Below, piece by piece: positions 58,493-64,000 of a stretch of DNA of 64,000 nt (position 1 is its first letter; every line of letters starts with the position of its first letter). A program made the translations under genes and the position numbers. The notes under the pieces are model-generated. The model ran no database searches. It was not told the DNA's origin and saw only the letters and a list, made by a program, of their open reading frames with translations. Source of the stretch: an uncultured Mediterraneibacter sp. (GTDB lineage Bacteria; Bacillota; Clostridia; Lachnospirales; Lachnospiraceae); assembly GCA_934309345.1 (NCBI GenBank), contig CAKRDD010000007.1, positions 1-64,000 of the forward strand. The letters run 5' to 3'.

Positions 58493-60349
58493 TTACTTCC
58501 CTTCTGCTTCTTCCAACGTCTCTGTTCTCGTCAAAATCTGCATAAATTCTTCTCCTGTAATTGTTTCTTTCTCATACAGGTATTTTGCAAGCTCATGAAG
58601 TTTCTTCTGGTTTTTCTCCAGAAGATCCATTGCTGTATCATATCCGTGTTTTACGGTATCTACAACCATCTGATCAATATCTGCTGCTGTCTGCGGGGAA
58701 CAACTTAAACTGCTGTCTCCTCCCAGATATGGATTGTTCTGCGTCTCAAGAGCAACCATACCAAACCGGTCACTCATTCCATAACGCGTGATCATTGCTC
58801 TTGCAAGCTTTGTTGCCTGCTCGATATCATTCGATGCGCCTGTTGTGATAGAATTAAAAATCAGTTTTTCTGCACATCTTCCTCCGGTCAGTGTCGCGAT
58901 CTTGTTGATCAGCTCTTCCTGTGTCATCAGATTCCGTTCTTCTGATTCAACCTGCATTGTATATCCCAAGGCACCTGATGTACGCGGAATGATCGTGATC
59001 TTTGTAACCGGTGCCGAATTCGTCTGTAATGCTGCTACCAACGCATGACCGATTTCATGATAAGAAACAATTAATTTTTCCTTGGAAGAAAGTACCTGAT
59101 TCTTCTTCTGATATCCAGCGATAACAGTTTCAATACTTTCTTCAAGATCTGCCTGCGTTACATATTTACGATTCTCTCTGACTGCGCGCAGTGCCGCTTC
59201 ATTTACCATATTTGCAAGCTCTGCTCCTGATGCTCCTGATGCAGCTCTTGCGATTGCATTAAAGTCAATGTCATCTCCAAGTCTTACTTTCTTCGCGTGA
59301 ACTTTCAGAATCTCTTCACGCCCTTTAAGATCCGGAAGTTCCACCGGAATACGGCGGTCAAATCTTCCCGGACGGAGAAGTGCCGGATCAAGACTGTCCG
59401 GTCGGTTCGTTGCAGCAAGGATCACAACACCCTTAGATGCATCGAACCCATCCATCTCTGTCAGCAACTGGTTCAATGTCTGCTCGCGCTCATCATTTCC
59501 ACCATATCCTGCATTATCTCTCTTTTTACCGATTGTATCAATCTCATCAATAAATACAATACAAGGTGCTTTTTCATTCGCCTGTTTGAAAAGATCACGT
59601 ACTTTAGAAGCTCCCATGCCAACAAACATCTCTACAAATTCTGAACCGGAGATTGAGAAAAATGGTACATTTGCCTCTCCTGCAACTGCTTTTGCAAGCA
59701 AAGTTTTACCGGTTCCCGGAGGTCCTACAAGAAGTGCTCCTTTCGGACATACTGCACCGATCTCCGTATATTTCTGTGGGTTATGAAGGAAATCCACAAT
59801 CTCTGTCAACAGTTCTTTCGCTTCATCTTCTCCTGCTACATCCTGGAAAGTGATTCCTGTTGTTGATTCCACATAAACCTTCGCATTACTCTTTCCAAAC
59901 TGCATGAACGGATTCCCGGCTGCTCCTCCGCCCATCTTGGCCATCATCTTCTTTGCAAGCCACTGTCCCAATGCCCAGAAGATCAAAAGTGGCAAAATCC
60001 ATACAAGAAAAAAGATAAGGAGCGGATTCATCTCCTGCTGTGCAACTCTTCCGAATTCACATCCCGCATCTTCCAGACGATTTACCAGATCTGGATCATC
60101 AAACGTTGTTGTCTCATAATATTTCGGTTCCTCGCTATTATCTGTAAAATAAATAGTGTCTCCGTTCAATTCTACCTTTGATACTTCCTTTTTTTCGACC
60201 ATGGTAAGAAACGTTCCATAATCGACTTCTTTCACTTTATTCTTTCCCATAATATTAGGAAAAAGAAATGTGTTAAGAAGCACGAGAACAATCAGGGCGA
60301 TCAGATAGTAGAATATCAGCGGCTTCTTTGGTTTTTCCACTTTTTTCAT
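58493..60349 (-). CDS. ftsH: ATP-dependent membrane zinc protease FtsH
   Basis: A 618-residue FtsH. Two N-terminal membrane helices (about 10-30 and 108-128) flank a short outer domain. The AAA domain has GPPGTGKTLLAKAVAGEA (near 208), FIDEIDTIG (near 267) and RPGRFDRRI (near 325). The zinc site is SYHEIGHALVA (near 428). It degrades membrane and regulatory proteins. Its position between two P-type ATPase genes, 16 and 3 bases away, under one promoter is not the usual tilS-hpt-ftsH setting, so it may be a second copy specialised for these pumps. Confidence 0.95.
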   Translation of the reverse strand: MKKVEKPKKPLIFYYLIALIVLVLLNTFLFPNIMGKNKVKEVDYGTFLTMVEKKEVSKVELNGDTIYFTDNSEEPKYYETTTFDDPDLVNRLEDAGCEFGRVAQQEMNPLLIFFLVWILPLLIFWALGQWLAKKMMAKMGGGAAGNPFMQFGKSNAKVYVESTTGITFQDVAGEDEAKELLTEIVDFLHNPQKYTEIGAVCPKGALLVGPPGTGKTLLAKAVAGEANVPFFSISGSEFVEMFVGMGASKVRDLFKQANEKAPCIVFIDEIDTIGKKRDNAGYGGNDEREQTLNQLLTEMDGFDASKGVVILAATNRPDSLDPALLRPGRFDRRIPVELPDLKGREEILKVHAKKVRLGDDIDFNAIARAASGASGAELANMVNEAALRAVRENRKYVTQADLEESIETVIAGYQKKNQVLSSKEKLIVSYHEIGHALVAALQTNSAPVTKITIIPRTSGALGYTMQVESEERNLMTQEELINKIATLTGGRCAEKLIFNSITTGASNDIEQATKLARAMITRYGMSDRFGMVALETQNNPYLGGDSSLSCSPQTAADIDQMVVDTVKHGYDTAMDLLEKNQKKLHELAKYLYEKETITGEEFMQILTRTETLEEAEGK

Positions 60350-60365
60350 TTATTTTCTATCTCTC

Positions 60366-62978
60366 CTATTTTCTTAATCTGATTCGAATAGCTTTCAATA
60401 TCTGTATAATCGGAAGATTCAATGCTGCAAGACCATACACTGTAAATAACTGCGGCATAGTCAGTGTCTGTACTTTAAAGATACTATGCAGTCCAGGGAC
60501 AGTCACAACAAGCGTGATCAGAATCATTCCAACTACAAAAGCACCGATCAGGTAAATGTTATTAAATACTCTTTTTGTAAATACAACCGGACGATTTGAC
60601 TTGCAGTTAAAGCCATGGAACAATCTTGAGCAACAGAGCGTTGCGAATGCCATTGTACTTGCAAGCAATGCATTGCCATCTTTGTATCCAATTGTGAATG
60701 CGATCATAACCATCGTACAGATTGATAAACCTTCCAGTCCGATATTGATCAAAAAGTCTTTCGTCAAAATGGATTCATTTATCGGTCTTGGTTTTTCTTT
60801 CATCACATTTTTTGAATGCGGTTCCAATCCAAGAGCAATTGCCGGCAGACTGTCTGTCAATAGATTAATAAACAACAGATGAACCGGTGCAAACGGTACC
60901 GGAAGTGCCATCAATGAAGCATAAAGCACTGCCAGAATCGCTCCAAAATTTCCTGAAAGCAGGAACTGAATGGATGCTTTAATATTGCGATATACATTTC
61001 TTCCATTTTCTACTGCTTTAATAATCGTCGCAAAATTGTCATCTGTCAAAACCATTGCTGCAGCGTCTTTTGACACTTCGCTTCCGGTAATTCCCATCGC
61101 CACTCCTATGTCTGCCTGTTTCAGTGCCGGAGCGTCATTCACACCATCTCCTGTCATGGATACAATGTTTCCTTTCTCCTGCCATGCACGCACGATACGG
61201 ATCTTGTGCTCAGGAGAAACTCTTGCATAAACAGAAATCCCTTCCACAAAGTCTTTCAGTTCTTCATCGGACATTTTGTCAATCTCTGCACCCTCACAAG
61301 CTTCGGATTCATTTTCAAGAATTCCAATTCTCTTTGCAATGGCAGCAGCTGTCACCTTATGATCTCCTGTAATCATAATCGGACGGATTCCTGCACATTT
61401 ACACTCTTCTACAGCAGCTTTTGACTCTTCTCTCGGCGGATCCATCATTGCGATCAGACCCAGGAATATCAGATGATCTTCATCCTCCAGCGTAAGTTCC
61501 GTCTCATCTGATACTTCTTTATAAGCAAATGCAAGAACTCGTAATCCCTCTCTTGAGTATTTCTGATTCTGCTCTTCGATCACTCTTCTTGTCTCTTCTG
61601 TGATCTCATGAGTCTCCCCTTTCATCTCAATCCAGTCTGTCCGATTCAAAAGAACATCGACTGCTCCTTTGACAATCATCGTTGGCACTCCGTTTAATGA
61701 ATGCTTTGTTGCCATCATCTTACGGTCACTGTCAAATGGATTCTCACTTTCTCTTGGATACTTTACTCTGACTTCTTCCGGATCAAGACCGAGGGTGCTT
61801 CCTAAATTAATCAATGCTGTCTCTGTCGGGTCTCCGATCTCTACGCCATCAATATTCGTAGAGTCATTACAAAGAATACTGCTGATAAGGAGTCTGCTCT
61901 GAGACGGATTCTGGAGATCGATCTTGTCTGCGGAAATGCTCTGGCCATCTACATAATAATGCTCTACTGTCATCTTATTCTGTGTCAGGGTTCCTGTTTT
62001 ATCTGAACAGATAATGGATACACTTCCCAGTCCTTCTACTGCCTGTAGTTTTCGAACAATTGCATGTTCTTTCGCCATTTTCTGCGTTCCAAAAGAAAGA
62101 ACGATCGTAACGATTGAACTTAACGCCTCCGGAATTGCTGCAACGGCAAGAGCAACTGCAAAAAGAAATGCATTTCCAATATTCTCACCACGGAAAACAC
62201 TGATTCCGAACAAGATTGCACAAAATACAAGGATTAAAATGGATAATTTCTGTCCAAACTGATCCAGGTTCACCTGCAATGGAGTCTTCTTCTCAGATGT
62301 CGTCTTCAGAAGACTTGCAATTTTACCAACTTCTGTATTCATTCCAATCTCTGTAACTACAAAAGAACCTCTTCCATACGTGAGAAAGCTTCCGGAATAT
62401 ACCATATTAATACGGTCTCCAAGAGGAACTTCGTCCTGTTCAATCACATCTGTCGTCTTCTCTACACCAAGACTCTCTCCCGTCAATGCACTTTCGTCAA
62501 CCTTCATGCTCGCACATTCCAGAATACGTCCATCTGCAGGAATATAGTCTCCCGCCTCCAACATAATAATGTCTCCAACGGTAACTTCTGAAGACGGAAT
62601 CGGAACTACCACTCCATCGCGAAGAACTTTTGCCTCCGGACCGGATAATTTCTTCAGACTTGCCAGAGATGCCTCTGCCTTTACTGTCTGCACAGTTCCA
62701 AGAATTGCATTCATTGTGATCACGATAACAATAACAGCTGCGCTCTCAATATCTCCCATAAATCCCGATGCGATTGCTGCTATAATAAGGATGATCACCA
62801 GAAAATCCTTATACTGTTCCAGAAAAATCTGAAATGTTGTCTTCTTTTTTCCTTCCGTCAGTTCATTCGGTCCGTATTTCTTTTGATTTTCACTGACCTG
62901 TTCTTTTGTTAATGGTTCTTCCGATCCATTCACTTCCCTTAAAACTTCTTCTCCCGATAATTGATAATATGCTTTCAC
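60366..62978 (-). CDS. P-type cation ATPase (P2A calcium/manganese pump family)
   Basis: An 870-residue P2A ATPase. It shows the N-terminal cation ATPase domain (KAYYQLSGEEVLREV), actuator ALTGES (near 165), helix-4 motif AIPEALSSIVTIVLSFG (near 283), phosphorylation site CSDKTGTLTQNKMT (near 327), hinge SMTGDGVNDAPALKQADIGVAMG (near 610) and helix-6 INLLTDSLPAIALGLEP (near 710). PEA and N..TD residues fit calcium or manganese transport. The upstream yybP-ykoY riboswitch points to manganese export. The GTG at 62978 is preferred because AGGAGG lies seven bases upstream; an ATG at 62984 is one base from it. Confidence 0.92.
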   Translation of the reverse strand: MKAYYQLSGEEVLREVNGSEEPLTKEQVSENQKKYGPNELTEGKKKTTFQIFLEQYKDFLVIILIIAAIASGFMGDIESAAVIVIVITMNAILGTVQTVKAEASLASLKKLSGPEAKVLRDGVVVPIPSSEVTVGDIIMLEAGDYIPADGRILECASMKVDESALTGESLGVEKTTDVIEQDEVPLGDRINMVYSGSFLTYGRGSFVVTEIGMNTEVGKIASLLKTTSEKKTPLQVNLDQFGQKLSILILVFCAILFGISVFRGENIGNAFLFAVALAVAAIPEALSSIVTIVLSFGTQKMAKEHAIVRKLQAVEGLGSVSIICSDKTGTLTQNKMTVEHYYVDGQSISADKIDLQNPSQSRLLISSILCNDSTNIDGVEIGDPTETALINLGSTLGLDPEEVRVKYPRESENPFDSDRKMMATKHSLNGVPTMIVKGAVDVLLNRTDWIEMKGETHEITEETRRVIEEQNQKYSREGLRVLAFAYKEVSDETELTLEDEDHLIFLGLIAMMDPPREESKAAVEECKCAGIRPIMITGDHKVTAAAIAKRIGILENESEACEGAEIDKMSDEELKDFVEGISVYARVSPEHKIRIVRAWQEKGNIVSMTGDGVNDAPALKQADIGVAMGITGSEVSKDAAAMVLTDDNFATIIKAVENGRNVYRNIKASIQFLLSGNFGAILAVLYASLMALPVPFAPVHLLFINLLTDSLPAIALGLEPHSKNVMKEKPRPINESILTKDFLINIGLEGLSICTMVMIAFTIGYKDGNALLASTMAFATLCCSRLFHGFNCKSNRPVVFTKRVFNNIYLIGAFVVGMILITLVVTVPGLHSIFKVQTLTMPQLFTVYGLAALNLPIIQILKAIRIRLRK

Positions 62979-63003
62979 TGCCATTCCTCCTAACTGGTTA
63001 TTG

Positions 63004-63028
63004 GTTACTGTTCACACGATGTGCGACC
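63004..63028 (+). repeat. Short dispersed repeat, copy in the P-type ATPase leader
   Basis: GTTACTGTTCACACGATGTG then CGACC, about 20 of 24 bases as in the lysC leader (54594-54617). It lies between the riboswitch terminator and the ATPase start, inverted relative to the gene. Confidence 0.5.
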
Positions 63029-63064
63029 CATAATCCTGATTAATCTGCAGTGCGAATAAAAAAA

Positions 63065-63106
63065 GAGACAATTATTGCACTGCTTCTTACATGCAATAAA
63101 AGTCTC
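63065..63106 (-). terminator. Expression-platform terminator of the manganese riboswitch
   Basis: On the minus strand GAGACTTTTATTGCA pairs with TGCAATAATTGTCTC, followed by seven T. Its 5' arm is shared with the last helix of the aptamer. Confidence 0.88.
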
Positions 63107-63191
63107 ACTATTTCATCACGATCCGGATGGACTTCTTCCATCGTATTGACGGCTCGCAAACGCTACTTAAAAGCGCCAGTTACTCCCTTTT
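63098..63191 (-). promoter_or_regulatory. yybP-ykoY manganese riboswitch aptamer
   Basis: On the minus strand the aptamer runs from AAAAGGGAGTA (63181-63191) to AGTGAGACTTTT (63098-63109), whose ends pair as P1. GGGAGTA, the GCCGTCAATACGATGG strand and the GTGAGAC end match the family (compare GGGGAGTA, GTCAA and AAGACC in Bacillus). Manganese binding would hold the GAGACTTTT strand in P1 and so block the terminator, turning the pump operon on. Confidence 0.82.
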
Positions 63192-63201
63192 ATTAAAATA
63201 A

Positions 63202-63230
63202 ACTATACTCATTTTTCCTGATAATGTCAA
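63202..63230 (-). promoter_or_regulatory. Sigma-A promoter of the riboswitch-ATPase-ftsH-ATPase operon
   Basis: On the minus strand TTGACA, 17 bases, TATAGT. A near-consensus promoter whose transcript would start about five bases before the aptamer. Confidence 0.88.
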
Positions 63231-63354
63231 TAAACTTTATTTTCTTTTTAGGAAATATTTTCAGGATTTTAACAGTGACATTAAAAGAATTTCTTGTAAA
63301 TACGGATATATCCTGCTATTCACCTTTTATCTCTTTTCTTTGCCATATTGTTAT

Positions 63355-64000
63355 TTATGCCTTCATCCTTCTTGACCAGCTCTTTATAGCGAATGGCATA
63401 CATAGAATACCAATCAAGACAGGAATTGTAATAAGTAGATATGGTGACCAGATAAGCTTCCCAAAAATACGAAAAGTATTAGTTCTGAAAATATCTGTTG
63501 AACTTCCTACCAATGGTATTAAATCCAATGCTTTTTGCATTCCATAAGGAAGATATTCTGCAATCATCATTGGTCCATATACAACAGCCAGACTAAGCAG
63601 TAAGGTAAGTACATTATTTTTTACAGCCGCTGATATAAACATAACAATTCCGGCAAAACCTATTGCTCCAAGCAATACAAAAACATATTCATAAATTTCT
63701 GCCTGCAGCATATTCATAGGTGCAACAGCAATCAGCTTGATATTCTGAATCGGCATATCCCATCCGGCAGTTCCCATAAAAAACAACTGTGATATAACAC
63801 TTGAAACAGCAAGTAATGCAAATAACTCCACTGTAAACGCTAAACCAGTAAGAATTTTGGCAAGAGCGATTTTCCCCCAACCATTTCGAGTCGTCAATAC
63901 TAATGCGCTTGTATTATCATGCCATTCGCCAGCAAATAAAGAGGATAAAACAATACCGAGAAACAAAGCCATCACAACTCCCAGATCCGCAACCGTACTA
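63355..64000 (-). CDS. ABC-2 type transporter permease (cut by the window edge)
   Basis: At least 214 residues are visible and the frame stays open to the right edge (no stop between 63976 and 64000), so the N-terminus is missing. The visible part has about five membrane helices, with LSSLFAGEWHDNTSALVLTTRNGW and GKIALAKILTGL typical of ABC-2 permeases acting in lantibiotic immunity, bacitracin or drug export. It ends in a basic KSWSRRMKA. The ATPase partner should lie further right. Its 3' end faces the riboswitch promoter with 124 bases between and no clear terminator. Confidence 0.78.
   Translation of the reverse strand, partial: STVADLGVVMALFLGIVLSSLFAGEWHDNTSALVLTTRNGWGKIALAKILTGLAFTVELFALLAVSSVISQLFFMGTAGWDMPIQNIKLIAVAPMNMLQAEIYEYVFVLLGAIGFAGIVMFISAAVKNNVLTLLLSLAVVYGPMMIAEYLPYGMQKALDLIPLVGSSTDIFRTNTFRIFGKLIWSPYLLITIPVLIGILCMPFAIKSWSRRMKA

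Overview
This window looks like chromosome from a spore-forming, low-GC anaerobe of the class Clostridia, most likely family Lachnospiraceae (Blautia/Dorea/Mediterraneibacter-like). The assignment is inferred from protein style and gene order: an alpha/beta-type spore protein, a GerW/YtfJ protein, Asp23-YloV-RecG divergent from rpmB, an Rnf complex, a sodium-pumping decarboxylase cluster and an IspH-S1 pair. I saw no rRNA, tRNA, CRISPR array, prophage or intact insertion sequence. About 50 protein genes fill most of the window, mainly on the minus strand.

Layout. 0.2-4.7 kb: spore protein, recG, fakA-like and asp23, divergent from rpmB at 4.9 kb. 5.2-12.5 kb: a 45-aa membrane protein, GerW/YtfJ, a DUF2953 protein, a hypothetical protein, a class B PBP, an FtsW/RodA protein and a U32 (RlhA-like) protein. 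12.7-15.7 kb: zapA, ruvB, ruvA, EetB-like and EetA-like membrane proteins, divergent from a flavin transferase (apbE). 17.0-22.0 kb: rnfCDGEAB. 22.2-29.0 kb: S1-domain protein, ispH, cmk, a flavoprotein, an RpiR regulator and an aminopeptidase P. 29.1-34.4 kb: mmdA-oadG-biotin carrier-oadB-oadA. 35.2-37.0 kb: isocitrate dehydrogenase and its GntR regulator. 37.3-44.2 kb: serA, serC, ilvB, ilvD, leuB. 44.4-47.5 kb: yajC, tgt, an L,D-transpeptidase. 47.9-52.8 kb on the plus strand: aroC overlapping potA, potB and a potC-potD fusion. 53.4-55.9 kb: a small protein, an AlkD-like repair protein and lysC. 56.0-63.2 kb: two P-type ATPases with ftsH between them, behind a manganese (yybP-ykoY) riboswitch. 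The right edge cuts an ABC-2 permease.

How the genes work together. Energy metabolism dominates: Rnf and the decarboxylase cluster both build sodium or proton gradients, and apbE with the EetA/EetB-like pair fits flavin delivery to RnfG and RnfD. Branched-chain amino acid, serine, aspartate-family and chorismate synthesis form the biosynthetic part. PBP, FtsW, ZapA and the L,D-transpeptidase serve wall growth and division.

The most unusual feature is a family of about 200-nt structured elements present four times, as two head-to-head pairs (34543-35124 and 52803-53398). Each copy has an outer helix of exactly 20 bp whose sequence differs between copies but stays paired, a variable central hairpin, and conserved strands between them. 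Both pairs are separated by the same 176 bases. G-U pairs fall on the same sense strand in all four copies, which points to an RNA. I do not recognise the family.
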